The notes under the pieces are model-generated. The model saw only the letters and a list, made by a program, of their open reading frames with translations, did no database searches and was not told where the DNA came from. From Peristeroidobacter soli (GTDB lineage: Bacteria; Pseudomonadota; Gammaproteobacteria; Steroidobacterales; Steroidobacteraceae), in the NCBI RefSeq assembly GCF_004138485.1, contig NZ_RYEV01000004.1, forward strand, positions 1,459,010 to 1,523,009: DNA of 64,000 bases. Reading direction: 5' to 3'. Shown piece by piece: positions 54,178-63,966 of this stretch; position 1 is the first letter of the stretch; each line of letters begins with the position of its first letter. The translations under genes and the position numbers were made by a program.

Positions 54178-55218
54178 CCAACCCCGACACTTGAAATCGA
54201 GCGACGATCGAAGTGACCAACAAGCCTTAAACGATGGGGGCGATGGCAACACGACCTGGCGACCGGTGAACGACGCCTTCGCCTCGCTGACGACTAGCAG
54301 CCATCGGAACACTCGGCGCTTGGTGATACTCGGTCGCAAGTTCCCGATCCGCGACGCAGTTCCATGGCACTGCTTACCGACTGACTGGCTTCCAGCAGGT
54401 CGTGACCTCCGCTTTGAGAACCCGCGTAGCTCAAACGGTGACCGATTCAGGGTCGCGAGCTGAGCGAGTCCGACAGAGAGATCTTCATTCGGGTCATCAA
54501 GTTGGTAGCGCAATCGGATTCTTTGCCGGATACTTGCAATCCCACGGCGGGCTGCTGCGGCAGCCGCGGGCATCCACAATTGAGTGGGCGATTGAATTCA
54601 CTCTCACCGCTTGACGCCGGCCGTTCGTGCTTCGTCGACAAGCGCTATTACTCATGCTCCACTTCTACACAAGTGTCGCCGATCGATCTGGACACATGCC
54701 TACGACTGCGTGGTAACGGCGGACGGGTTTCAGCCCAGGTTTCAGCCCTCCCCCCCCCAGCTCCGCCTGCTCCTCAAAGGACTGGCGCACACAAAATCTT
54801 CGAAGTCGTGCAGCCGTTCAGCACGTTCGACCACCGCAATTGCGTGGAAGATCTCACGCACCTGAGCAGCTTAGACAGAACAACACTAACGGTCACGATC
54901 AACTATCTTCGGATGACAATGATCAATGATCCAAATCTCTGACGATTGATACCGCTGCGAGTTCCGTACTCTCAATGCGCTGAGCAACCTCTCTATATAA
55001 CCGCCATCCGAAAACGTTTGTGCCCACGCCCTAGGTAGAGCAGCGAAAAACTTTCGCACCACTCATCGGAACGGCATCGTCTCGTCTCGCGCAGAAGAGA
55101 GAACCTCTAGAGACGGACGCGCCCACGGATACTCAGCATGGTACCGTGATACGCCCGTCTAGCCTCTCGAGCGCAACGGAGCATCGCATCTGCAATCTCG
55201 TCCAGAGGATTCCGCAGT
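54178..55218. other. No gene recognised (about 1 kb)
   Basis: The frame of the octaheme gene stays open upstream to 54579, but the encoded residues are not protein-like. Other short frames conflict with each other and show no family motif. The lower GC and mixed composition past 54.6 kb, including a C-run at 54749-54758, contrast with the coding regions before it. It may hold regulatory sequence for the flanking divergent genes or decayed DNA; I see no transposase or repeat signature. Confidence 0.5.
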
Positions 55219-56142
55219 ATGGCTCGTCAAGACATCATACTGATTCTGGGAAGCGGTCGTTCCGGCTCGTCCGCGCTCGCACGCGTTCTATCCTTGTGCG
55301 GATGCTCGCTTCCCGCATTGGTTTTTGGCGCCGACGAGGGAAATCGCAGAGGGTTTTGGGAACCCGCGGTCGCAGCGAATCACAATCTGGATTTCTTGCA
55401 GCGGCAAGGCTGGTTTGCGGCCAACTCCATCCATCATCCTCTCAGCAAACTGTCGTGCTGTGACAATGATCGAGAGGAATACATCGCCAAGATCCGCGAA
55501 TTCCTGGCGACGTGTGCCGGCGACGCGCCACTGATCATTAAAGAGCCGCTGATCGACGAACTTACCGACTTCTGGTTCGAGGCCGCACGCGACACGGGGC
55601 TCTCCATTAAGATCGTCATTACGATCCGCCCACCCCACCAAGTATTCGCATCAGGTCGAAAATTTGCGTCTGAACTGGCCTGGACCCAGCACCCTCTAGA
55701 GCGACAAAGCGTCTGGTGGCTTCGGACAAACTTGTTGGTGGAACGGCAATCCCGCAACCATCAACGTGTCTTCGTCGACTACATCAATCTAATGAAGGAC
55801 TGGCGCGTTGAAATTAACCGAGTGTCAAGAGCACTGTCGGTCGATCTGCGCCCCGACGAGGCGGCCATCGATCGCTTTATGAGCCGGGACCTTCACCGGC
55901 AACGCTCCTCGGCTTCCCAGAATCCAGAGACCTTTGCCTCTTCGTGGATTCAACGCAGTTACGATGTGCTCTCCAAAGCTGCCCAGGGTGAGCCTTTGGA
56001 CCTCGCGCAGTTGGAGGAGATTTCCCGCGAATTCAGCAAGAGCGAACCTGCGCAGAGGGAGCTATTGGCGGGAATCGACCTGCAACCGTTACGGGAGTAT
56101 TTCGGTCGCCGACCTGTTTGGCGGGCCGGAGTAGATTATTAG
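55219..56142 (+). CDS. Sulfotransferase-family protein
   Basis: Cytoplasmic P-loop protein (307 aa). Residues 9-25 (LILGSGRSGSSALARVL) form the 5'-phosphosulfate-binding loop for PAPS. A second landmark is VITIRPPHQVFASGRKFASE, matching the 3'-phosphate-binding strand with its Arg and Ser, and FVDYINLMKDWRVEINRVSR fits the family's later helix. The C-terminus LREYFGRRPVWRAGVDY matches a decayed copy at 59.4-59.7 kb. It is the type often found with polysaccharide or glycolipid genes, but none are next to it. Acceptor unknown. Confidence 0.8.
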   Translation: MARQDIILILGSGRSGSSALARVLSLCGCSLPALVFGADEGNRRGFWEPAVAANHNLDFLQRQGWFAANSIHHPLSKLSCCDNDREEYIAKIREFLATCAGDAPLIIKEPLIDELTDFWFEAARDTGLSIKIVITIRPPHQVFASGRKFASELAWTQHPLERQSVWWLRTNLLVERQSRNHQRVFVDYINLMKDWRVEINRVSRALSVDLRPDEAAIDRFMSRDLHRQRSSASQNPETFASSWIQRSYDVLSKAAQGEPLDLAQLEEISREFSKSEPAQRELLAGIDLQPLREYFGRRPVWRAGVDY

Positions 56143-56270
56143 GCCCAGCTCTTCACCGGTACCGCTGCTTCGAAGCGGTGGCACCAGCGCGCAATGTCAC
56201 CGCAACATCCCCACGTTGTCCGTCATTCGCCGTTCCAGCCACCCTGGCCAGTCTGCCTGCTCTACCGAAA

Positions 56271-57833
56271 TTACTCGCGATCCACTGCGCCGGAGCTCGA
56301 TGTGCGCTCAGTGCCACGATAGCGATTCAAACGTTCGGTGAGTTGCTCGACGAGCTTCGGGTGCTGCGCATACACGTTCTCCCGCTCGCCGAGGTCATTT
56401 GAGAGGTCATAGAGTTGCCCCGGCGGTTGGCCCACCGGCGGACGCTGTGCGCACGGATTGGAAAGCAGGGCGCCCTCGCCGAATCCCTCAAACATCGATC
56501 TCATGCAGCCTGAAGGAATCCATTTCCACTGATTCCAGCGCAGCGCTAGCAATCGCCCGTCGGGCCCTACTGCTTCGTGCACGAGGACTTCGCGTCCCGA
56601 CTGGAGAGACTTGCTGAGAAAGACAGGCAAGAGATTAAAACTGTCCTCGGCTGTGCTGGCTGGAATTGTCTGCCCAGTCACACTGGCCACGGTGCCCATG
56701 ATATCTGTGAAGGAAACGAGCGTCGTACTCGTCGTGCCTGCAGCGATTTCCCCCGGCCAGCGTGCGACAAACGGGATCCGATGGCCGCCCTCCCAAGCAT
56801 CGCCTTTCATGCCGCGAAGACCACCCACCGCTCGATGGCCGTACCTCAGGATATCCGCCTCGTACCACGTCGGCCCGTTATCACTGGTGAAGAGAAGCAG
56901 CGTGTCGTTTGCTTTACCTGCACGCTCCAGCGCGTCAACAATCCGTCCCACCTCCGCGTCCATCTGCATGACGAAATCCCCGTACATGCCGGCGCCGCTT
57001 TGGCCGCGGAAGGGTTCAGTGGGCAGCCACGGCGGGTGAGGCGCGGTCAGAGCGACATACAAGAAAAAGGGTTGTCGGGCGCCCGCCTGCGCTTGGAGAT
57101 ACTCCACTGCGCGATCCGCCAAGCGCCCCAACACCTCTTCATGCTTGAAGTCTGTGCTGATCATGCCGGCCCGCCAGAACTCGCCCTGAATCGATCTCAT
57201 GCCTGGCGTATGGTGCTCAGGTATGCTCGTGCGTGCGCCTTGCTGGAACCGATCGTCCTGCAGAAAGACATACGGCGGAACGTCTAGTGAGGCGGCGAGC
57301 CCAAAGTAGCTCGAAAAGCCGTGGCCTATGGGCCCGCCTCGTAGTGGCTGAGTGTAGTCAGAAGGGCTGGGATGCACGCCCAGTCCCTCGAATCCCAGGT
57401 GCCATTTCCCAATCATCGCCGTCGCGTAACCGGCTTGTGACAGCACCGACGCGAGCGTGGGTTGCTGAGGCGCTATGAGCGCCTGCGTCTCAAACTTTCG
57501 ATCGTTACGAAACAGGCGCCGTCCCGTAAGCAACTCATAGCGACTCGGCACACAGGTTGCTGCCGAGTGCGCGTCCACGAACCGCATCCCCTGCCGAGCC
57601 AATTGATCAATGTGAGGCGTGCCAATCTTTGATTCGGGGTTGTAGGCGCCCACGTCGCCGTATCCGAGGTCGTCGGCTAGGATGATGACGATGTTGGGCG
57701 GGGGCGCCGCAATAGCTGACGAATGGATGCAGAAAGCCAGGAGCACTGCAGCAACCCGGGGCAGCGCCGATGCTATCTCACGCTCGAATATGACTCGATG
57801 AGCCGAGCCTGTTAACTCAATAGATGCCCTCAT
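56271..57833 (-). CDS. Exported sulfatase (formylglycine type)
   Basis: Alkaline-phosphatase-superfamily sulfatase (520 aa) with an N-terminal signal (about 20-42, ending IAAPPP). The calcium Asp pair is in IVIILADDLGYGDVGAY. The formylglycine precursor Cys is in SAATCVPSRYELLTGRRLF, an exact C-x-P-S-R. MIGKWHLGFEGLGVHPS gives the catalytic Lys/His, and LLFTSDNGPTWYEAD the second calcium site. It should remove sulfate esters in the periplasm. It converges with the sulfotransferase gene 128 bases away; the two act in opposite directions and need not share a substrate. A sulfatase maturase is not seen in the window. Confidence 0.92.
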   Translation of the reverse strand: MRASIELTGSAHRVIFEREIASALPRVAAVLLAFCIHSSAIAAPPPNIVIILADDLGYGDVGAYNPESKIGTPHIDQLARQGMRFVDAHSAATCVPSRYELLTGRRLFRNDRKFETQALIAPQQPTLASVLSQAGYATAMIGKWHLGFEGLGVHPSPSDYTQPLRGGPIGHGFSSYFGLAASLDVPPYVFLQDDRFQQGARTSIPEHHTPGMRSIQGEFWRAGMISTDFKHEEVLGRLADRAVEYLQAQAGARQPFFLYVALTAPHPPWLPTEPFRGQSGAGMYGDFVMQMDAEVGRIVDALERAGKANDTLLLFTSDNGPTWYEADILRYGHRAVGGLRGMKGDAWEGGHRIPFVARWPGEIAAGTTSTTLVSFTDIMGTVASVTGQTIPASTAEDSFNLLPVFLSKSLQSGREVLVHEAVGPDGRLLALRWNQWKWIPSGCMRSMFEGFGEGALLSNPCAQRPPVGQPPGQLYDLSNDLGERENVYAQHPKLVEQLTERLNRYRGTERTSSSGAVDRE

Positions 57834-57935
57834 TCTTCGGAAGATCGCCTGAGAGGCGACACAGGCCCGAGGCGTCTTTCAGATCGATCCGCGCGCGGGC
57901 AATACTGCTCCAGGTCAACCACCTGGAATCAGCGC

Positions 57936-58110
57936 CGCAGACGATGAAGCGCCGACGGCTGAGCGTGGATGCCTGATCGGAGATGGTCGAGAAGTTCAAA
58001 GCCAGCGGGCAATCCGAGGGGTGTTCGGCCAGCAAGCACAGTGAGCCTAGCGAGCTTGCGCAGATGGCACACAAAGTTTCGGTTGGAGCCCACCGGGAAA
58101 CGGCCTGCGA
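57936..58110 (+). pseudogene. Relic of an IS66-type accessory (TnpA-like) gene
   Basis: Plus-strand pieces read MKRRRLSVDA, then a stop, then SEMVEKFKASGQS, and after a frame change SLASLRRWHTKFRLEP. In order they resemble the helix-turn-helix accessory protein of IS66-like elements, broken by a stop and at least one frameshift. No transposase follows. The surrounding 57.83-58.28 kb holds no other gene I can support. Confidence 0.4.
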
Positions 58111-58279
58111 CGCGCGAGAATACCGCAGCAGGTGCTGCGCTACCTCCTTATCCGATCTGGGCGGACCACCGGCACGCAGCGGATAGTTGGAAGCTCGATT
58201 GGACTTCAGTGGCGGCAGTGGTTCTTCAACTGTCACGCAGTTGGTGGACGCACGATGTTCCTCCGGGAGGGTTGGCTCA

Positions 58280-59169
58280 TCAACCGAGCGGCAACGTAAG
58301 GATCCACAGTCCCAGCATCGTATAGGTGATCATGAGGATCAGTAGCGGCAGCTGACTCAGGAGCGCCGCGCCTCGTTGCGGAAAGGCTCGCACGGCCTCG
58401 TAGTGCCCCAACACCACGCTCATCACGTGCCCGAGCAGGCCCACGGTAAGCTGCATATGCCACACTACGCCATGTCCAACGCTCCCCCGGGCGACTTCCT
58501 GCAGCGAAGCCTCGCGCATGAGTTCGACGCCGATTAGGCCTGCGAACGACGCCAGCCATACCCGACACTGTACGATGAGAAGCGTATAGTAGTGCGCGAA
58601 TTGATACGCGAAGGCGATGGGCACAAGCGAATATGTAAATCGAAGTGCGAGTTCTCGCAGCGCGAGCGTCGATCGGGTCAGCCCCTTGGCGACGAGCAGC
58701 GTCGCCATGAAAATCACGAGGTAGATGACTGGAAACACCAGCAGGCCGAGCTGACGGTACGCGAGGAACATTCCCACTAACAAATTCTGCGCCTTGCCCA
58801 GATCCTCCCCCAGAGAGGCTGTAGCCACTTCAGCATGTTCGTCCAGAAGAGCCCCGTCCACAGCTGCGTGTCGTGGATGCCGTCATAGGCGGTCGAGGAG
58901 AGCATGAAGAGGACGAAGAGCAGCAGGCTGATGCGCTCGGGACCCTCGCTTAGCAATCCCGAAAATGGTGCACGCAGGCGAATCGCGCGAAGACCCTCCG
59001 CCTCATCACGGAGGTACTCCACCGGCGCCATCTTTCCACCGATGCGGAAGAGCACGGCGAACACGTCAGCCTGCTCGAACCAGTCACGTCTGCCGAACAG
59101 GGCGATGCCCAGCAGCGTCACCGCAGTGTAAGCGAGCAGCATCCTCGACGTCTGTTCGAGAAATAACAC
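58280..59169 (-). pseudogene. Polytopic membrane protein gene, frameshifted and 5'-truncated
   Basis: Two overlapping frames give one protein: the first part (from a GTG at 59169) has LAYTAVTLLGIALFGRRDWF and LRAPFSGLLSEGPERISLLL, and the second continues LLVGMFLAYRQLGLLVFPVI to the end at 58280. They join at a run of five G (C run 58807-58811), where one extra G would give LWGEDLGKAQ and restore the frame. The N-terminal membrane part expected before LFLEQTSRMLLAY is missing. The pattern resembles large membrane proteins annotated near fenitrothion-hydrolase-like genes, but I am unsure of the family. Confidence 0.6.
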
Positions 59170-59415
59170 AACGGCTGCTCAGCACGCCTCACGCACCTGG
59201 CACCTCATCTATGCATCGCGTGGTGTCATCGAAAAGGTGATTTAGCATCAATGAAATCAATCCGGTACCCCCCCGCCTGCGAGCTACGCTACCCGAGTAT
59301 GACGACATAAATTTGCACGGGAGGGTATCCAGGCACCCGAACGCCTTCTTGTGATTCACACTGCGGACTACGGATGTATGGCATGGAGGCTACTACAGTA
59401 AGCCGCTCCATATAG

Positions 59416-59720
59416 GATCTCCACCCCAGAGCGGATCAGATCGACGATTTTCTGGAGCAGCGACTCTATCATCATCGACATACGGATCAGCTCAACGACT
59501 CATCGCAGACGGCGATCGAAGATATCTGGGTGCTGCGTCTTTACCAATTTCTTCCGCGGCGGCCAAGGATGAGCGCATGGATATGAACGGTGTCGACGAA
59601 CTCTACGCAGCGTACCGCCCACGAGGGCCGCAATTTGGCCTGTTCACGCCCGAGCTTGGCACCACGTTGAATGAATACTTTCAGCGTCGGCCAATCTGGA
59701 CAAAAGGGCGAGAATACTGA
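59416..59720 (+). pseudogene. C-terminal relic of a second sulfotransferase
   Basis: One frame reads DLHPRADQIDDFLEQRLYHH, parallel to DLRPDEAAIDRFMSRDLHRQ of the intact sulfotransferase. Another frame then gives ELYAAYRPRGPQ and LNEYFQRRPIWTKGREY, parallel to its C-terminus LREYFGRRPVWRAGVDY. An in-frame TAG at 59413 and a frame change near 59560 break it, and nothing of the PAPS-binding half remains. It is the tail of a gene copy lost between the two sulfotransferase positions. Confidence 0.65.
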
Positions 59721-59739
59721 GCAGCACACTTGCAAAGCG

Positions 59740-62265
59740 ATGCCTTCGATGCTTACTCCATGCGACAAGATTCTTACGTTGATCGTCCTATTCGCCCTCC
59801 ACGTTACTTTCGCTACACCCTCACATTGCGCTTCTTCCTCAGACAATTCCAATGATGTCGACTCAGTTCAATCCGACGCGAACAACTGGCCGATGGTCGG
59901 ACGGGATCATTTCAATACGCGCTACTCTCCGCTCGCACAGGTAAATGCGGACAACGTGCAGCAACTCGGCGCCGACTGGGTTTCAGAGCCGTTCGATGAG
60001 AGCGGGACATCCTCGGTCACTCCAGTGATCGAGCATCGAGTGATGTTCGTAAGTGCCGGGAGAAAGGTCTACGCGTTGAATGCCCGCACTGGCAACCGCC
60101 TTTGGACATACAATACCGTGCCTGATAATCCCTCGGAATCGGCGCGGACAGCACGGAGCGGCAAGCGCGCGTCTCCGCACGCCGCACCGAACCGACGGGG
60201 CGTTGCCGTCGGGAGAGGCTTGGTCTTTGTCGGTCTGATGGACGGCCACGTGATCGCGCTCAAGCAGACGACGGGCGAACTCATCTGGATCCAACAAACA
60301 GGAACCGAAGAACCGAAGAAGGAACAGCGCGCATCGCCCGCACCTACGTATGTAAACGGCGTGGTTTTCTCGGGACTGTCGAATGGTGACGCGCGTCTTC
60401 GCGGACGACTCACTGCGCTCGATGCGGCGACCGGACACGTCCTGTGGCAGCTGTTTGCGATTCCAGCGCCCGGAGAACCCGGGCACGAGACGTGGCCATC
60501 ATTCAACGATGCTTGGAAGCTCGGCGGCGCCGGGATTTGGACCAACGCGGCGGTAGATCCGGAACTTGGTCTGGTCTATGTGACGACAGGCAATGCCGTG
60601 CCACCTTTCGCTGGGGATTTCCGGCCGGGAGATAATTTGTACACGTGCTCGGTTCTGGCAGTGGACATGAGATCCGGGAAGCTGCGATGGCACTACCAGC
60701 TTGTACGACACGATGTATTCGAAGCTGACGCCGGGACGCCTGTGATCCTGTACGATGCAAAGGTGAACGGCCGGATACGCAAGGCACTTGCGGTCGTAAG
60801 ATCTGACGGCTACCTATACCAACTCGATCGAGCAAACGGCACGCCACTTCTGGCCACAGAAGAGCGACCAGTGCCTCAATTGCGGTCTCAAATGACCTCT
60901 CCCACACAGTCCTTCCCCGTCGGTGGCGAAAGTATCTTGATGAACTGTGAACAGTGGAAGAAGGAGAGCATTCCGGCGGGCTTCGTTCTGGGATGTATGT
61001 GGACACCGCCGGCATCTCCCCCGCCCTCGAAAGATCCCCCCAATGTCTTGGCCCCGATGCCGTGGGTGCGCACAAGCCCCATGGCGTATAGTCCACATAC
61101 TGGATTCTTCTACGTGCGAGGGATTTCTTGGTTGGGCTGGCCCAGGCGGGCGCATGACCCCTACTACTTCGACTTCTCAACAGCACCCGGGCTGAAAGTG
61201 CATGGAGAGTTAGCCGCTATTGACAGCAGAACGGGAAAGATCGCTTGGAAGCGACGAACACCGGTCATGACCGTAGCGGGCCTGCCGACTCAGGTTAGAA
61301 GCGGCCCCATAGTGACAGCAGGTGGAGTCATGTTCCTGAGCGCGGAAGATGGCAACGTCGAGGCCTACGATTCACGAACGGGAGATGTTCTCTGGAAATA
61401 CCAGACCGGCGCAGGTAGTGGCGCCGGCTCTCCAGCCTCCTACGAGATTGACGGAGAACAATACATTGCCGTACCCATGGGCGCGCGAGTTTGGGCGTTC
61501 AAGCTTCGTAGCCGGGAGATCGCGCCCGCGCTCAGTACACCCAGTCTGCAGGAAGAGGAAGCCTTCTCTGGTCCAATCGTGGACACTGAGGAAATCGAGA
61601 CGACCTCCCTAAAGCGCTCACTCTTTGGGTCGGGAACTCGGTACTTTATCGATGAGTACTCATTCAACCCGTATCGTGCCCGCGTGAAAGTGGGAGCCAA
61701 GGTGCTATTTGTCAACAATGGCAACCTCCGCCATGAATTCGCAGCAACCGACGGTTCCTGGAGCACGGGACCGCTGAATCCTGCTCAAGAAGCCTGGATT
61801 ACCTTTGATACAGTCGCGCGGCACACCTATATCTGCAGGGATCATCCATGGAGTTATGGGCAGATCATCGTGTTAGACGCACCCACAGATTCCCATCGAA
61901 CGTCAACCACCTCACCTACTCCACCGACCCATCGAGGCGAGGTCACTGAGCAAGTGAATCGGGGCAAGGAATATTTCAACAAGAGCTGTAGCGTATGTCA
62001 TGGGGAAGATTTGAGCGGACGAGCGGCAGCACCGGCGCTCCTGGGCGCGGCCTTCACCGCACGCTGGAGGAATGCCACCGTCGTGGATCTATTCGACAAC
62101 GTGCGCGCGACGATGCCGCAGACGAGCCCCGGGAGCCTCGATCGACAAACCTACATCGACATCGTCTCCTACCTCCTGAGGGCCAATGACCTTTCCAGCG
62201 GTGCGAATCCCCTGACCTATGACCCCGAAGCGTTGAGGCACATCAAAATTGAGTCGATCAAGTGA
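59740..62265 (+). CDS. PQQ-dependent dehydrogenase fused to cupredoxin-like and cytochrome c domains
   Basis: Exported quinoprotein (841 aa from the ATG at 59740; signal LTLIVLFALHVTFATPSHCA; an upstream ATG at 59671 is less likely). The beta-propeller (about 50-510) opens WPMVGRDHFNTRYSPLAQVN and has tryptophan-docking repeats such as LYALNARTGNRLW-type blades and IDSRTGKIAWKRR. A cupredoxin-like segment follows (about 555-640: VGAKVLFVNNGNLRHEF and TYICRDHPWSYGQI) with His, Cys, His but no clear axial Met. The C-terminal cytochrome c (about 690-830) has CSVCHG and a Met in ATMPQ. It should oxidise an alcohol or aldehyde in the periplasm and pass electrons along its own chain. Confidence 0.85.
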   Translation: MPSMLTPCDKILTLIVLFALHVTFATPSHCASSSDNSNDVDSVQSDANNWPMVGRDHFNTRYSPLAQVNADNVQQLGADWVSEPFDESGTSSVTPVIEHRVMFVSAGRKVYALNARTGNRLWTYNTVPDNPSESARTARSGKRASPHAAPNRRGVAVGRGLVFVGLMDGHVIALKQTTGELIWIQQTGTEEPKKEQRASPAPTYVNGVVFSGLSNGDARLRGRLTALDAATGHVLWQLFAIPAPGEPGHETWPSFNDAWKLGGAGIWTNAAVDPELGLVYVTTGNAVPPFAGDFRPGDNLYTCSVLAVDMRSGKLRWHYQLVRHDVFEADAGTPVILYDAKVNGRIRKALAVVRSDGYLYQLDRANGTPLLATEERPVPQLRSQMTSPTQSFPVGGESILMNCEQWKKESIPAGFVLGCMWTPPASPPPSKDPPNVLAPMPWVRTSPMAYSPHTGFFYVRGISWLGWPRRAHDPYYFDFSTAPGLKVHGELAAIDSRTGKIAWKRRTPVMTVAGLPTQVRSGPIVTAGGVMFLSAEDGNVEAYDSRTGDVLWKYQTGAGSGAGSPASYEIDGEQYIAVPMGARVWAFKLRSREIAPALSTPSLQEEEAFSGPIVDTEEIETTSLKRSLFGSGTRYFIDEYSFNPYRARVKVGAKVLFVNNGNLRHEFAATDGSWSTGPLNPAQEAWITFDTVARHTYICRDHPWSYGQIIVLDAPTDSHRTSTTSPTPPTHRGEVTEQVNRGKEYFNKSCSVCHGEDLSGRAAAPALLGAAFTARWRNATVVDLFDNVRATMPQTSPGSLDRQTYIDIVSYLLRANDLSSGANPLTYDPEALRHIKIESIK

Positions 62266-62445
62266 TCGAGTAGTCGATCGGTATCCACCCGATTCATTCG
62301 GGGCGCATCCAGCACATTCGCTCCGCGAGCCTACCCGCTAGCCTAGATGGGTCCATCGTGCAGCAGTTCGAGTGCGATGCCATTGCAATGGTCAGCACAT
62401 GACCGCGCCGATCAATGGTGAGGCGCTGCCTCACGGGAGCTGCTA

Positions 62446-63057
62446 TCACACTGCACCGATTGCTATTTCGAAGCGCCGCAGAACTTCAGATGGTGCGACT
62501 GGGAATTCGGAGAGCGCGACATTGCCGACGTAGCCAATGGCGATGTGTCCTTCGCGGGAGGTGTAGTAGCCAGCGCAGATCAGCTCTATGAGTCGATGCG
62601 AGAAATCTTTAGTCGACGGCGTGATAAGCGAACAGGCAAATACAGCATCTTGGTCTTGTCGATTTGCATCTGAAAACGATGTACCGATCTCTTGGCGCGC
62701 CAAATGATCCAGCACAACAAGGCCTTCGAGGATGACGATGCGGTCCGTACGCATTTGCCGGTACGGTGCGCTGAGCCACTCATCCAGAAACTCATATACA
62801 CCCAAGTCCTTCGCCGATGGGTGCGGAGGCTCGGCAGGCAGCACAATCTCGGACAGATCGCTGAGCGTCGCCAGCTGTAATTTGCTCAGTGTGCGCGACC
62901 AAGTGACCATGCGCTGCAGCCTATCCGGATCAGTGCCGTAGCCTCTTGCCGTTTGCATGGTGATTCGACCTGCAGAGGCACGCTGGCTATTCGCCGCCAA
63001 CGCAATGACGCTGATGTACTTCAATGCCGTGCGTCGAGTCATGCCATCTGCAGGCAT
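62446..63057 (-). CDS. Gluconate 2-dehydrogenase subunit 3-like protein
   Basis: Small exported protein (203 aa) with a twin-arginine signal (MTRRTALKYISVIALAANSQ; the ATG at 63042 may be the true start). A gluconate_2-dh3 domain follows: LATLSDLSEIVLPAEPPHPS, VYEFLDEWLSAPYRQM and LICAGYYTSREGHIAIGYVG. Such subunits help export and assemble GMC flavoprotein dehydrogenases that feed a cytochrome. Its start follows the stop of a GMC gene without a gap (TGAATG), but that GMC gene is broken, so this protein may have lost its partner. Confidence 0.82.
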   Translation of the reverse strand: MPADGMTRRTALKYISVIALAANSQRASAGRITMQTARGYGTDPDRLQRMVTWSRTLSKLQLATLSDLSEIVLPAEPPHPSAKDLGVYEFLDEWLSAPYRQMRTDRIVILEGLVVLDHLARQEIGTSFSDANRQDQDAVFACSLITPSTKDFSHRLIELICAGYYTSREGHIAIGYVGNVALSEFPVAPSEVLRRFEIAIGAV

Positions 63058-63800
63058 TCAGATCTCCTTCCGGATGAAACTGTCCGCGAGATGATCACTC
63101 GCCCGCCACGAGAGCGCCATGATGGTATTTGTTGGATTCTTGTCAGCGTGACTGGCGAAACTTGCGCCATCCGCAATATAGAGGTTACGTACGTCCCAGG
63201 TGTGACCAGACTTCGTCAGTACCGAGTTCCTCGCATCTATCCCCATGCGGGCGGTGCCCAGCTCGTGAAAGAGCTCCCCGGCCCCAAAGATGGGGCTACC
63301 GATGGCATTCTTCAGTACGCGCGGTGTGCCGCCCATTGCAACGATCATGTCGCTCATTGCCGAGACGGCGTGCCGCGCTTGCTCGATTTCCTGGCGACCG
63401 AATTTCCAGTGAAAGCGTAGGACTGGAATCCCCAGCGATCCTGCACGCTCGGATCGATCTCGCAATAGCAATTCTCGTTCGGAACCATGGCACCGACCGA
63501 CCCCAATGTAATCTTCGACCCGAACTCATAGCGCAGTCGCTTTCGCAGTGCATGGCCGTAGAGAGGCCGGCCGGCACTGCTTGGAGTTTCTTTAAACATC
63601 TCGACGGTGGGCATGACCCGTCCTCCCTGCATCTGTATGTGATACTCGGTGGAGAATGACAGTCGGCCGGTGCGTTGATCTCGATGACCCCACCAGGGCA
63701 CATAGGAATGCCCATTGTTGGAAGTTCCGTCGTCGTGAAAGGGAGCTAGCTCTTGCAGTACGGGAAGGTGGCCAGTGACTGCTGTCGCTACGGTATTGCA
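63058..63800 (-). pseudogene. GMC-family dehydrogenase, 5'-truncated and frameshifted
   Basis: Only the C-terminal half of a GMC flavoprotein is present. SCNTVATAVTGHLPVLQELA, HSYVPWWGHRDQRTG and MVPNENCYCEIDPSVQDRWG lie in one frame, and IPVLRFHWKFGRQEIEQARH to the catalytic-region GELFHELGTARMG and NPTNTIMAL in another. They would join at a four-G run (C run 63430-63433) if one G were added. Upstream, where about 300 codons with the FAD-binding domain are expected, the frame runs into a 24-bp tandem repeat and a hairpin. The gene therefore lacks its FAD domain in this window. Confidence 0.7.
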
Positions 63801-63896
63801 CGATTTCCTCCGTTGAGACCCACCCAGTTTCCTGGGTTGGGGACCACCTGATTTCCTGAGTTCGGGACCACCCGATTTCCTCGGTTGGGGACCACC
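63801..63896. repeat. Four tandem copies of a 24-bp repeat
   Basis: Units begin at 63801, 63825, 63849 and 63873, each close to CGATTTCCTCGGTTGGGGAC plus CACC. The outermost unit at 63801 is the most diverged. Read on the minus strand all three frames stay open (for example VVPNRGNR per unit). It abuts the truncated GMC gene. Confidence 0.85.
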
Positions 63897-63966
63897 TGGC
63901 GGAGCGCTTTTCGAGGCGCCGCCGGCGCCGAGGAGTGGCCCGCCGATGTCCAGAGTCGATCCGTCC

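Noticed and set aside
54191..54942. Several 60-150-codon frames in the 54.2-55.2 kb gap
   Set aside because: Composition and motifs do not look protein-like and no ribosome-binding sites or neighbours support them.
57817..58236. A 139-codon minus-strand frame with SRRRF resembling a TAT signal
   Set aside because: The RR is internal, no hydrophobic stretch follows, and the opposite strand carries the IS66-type relic.
63801..63896. CRISPR array
   Set aside because: Units are 24 bases head-to-tail with no spacers and no cas genes; this is a simple tandem repeat.
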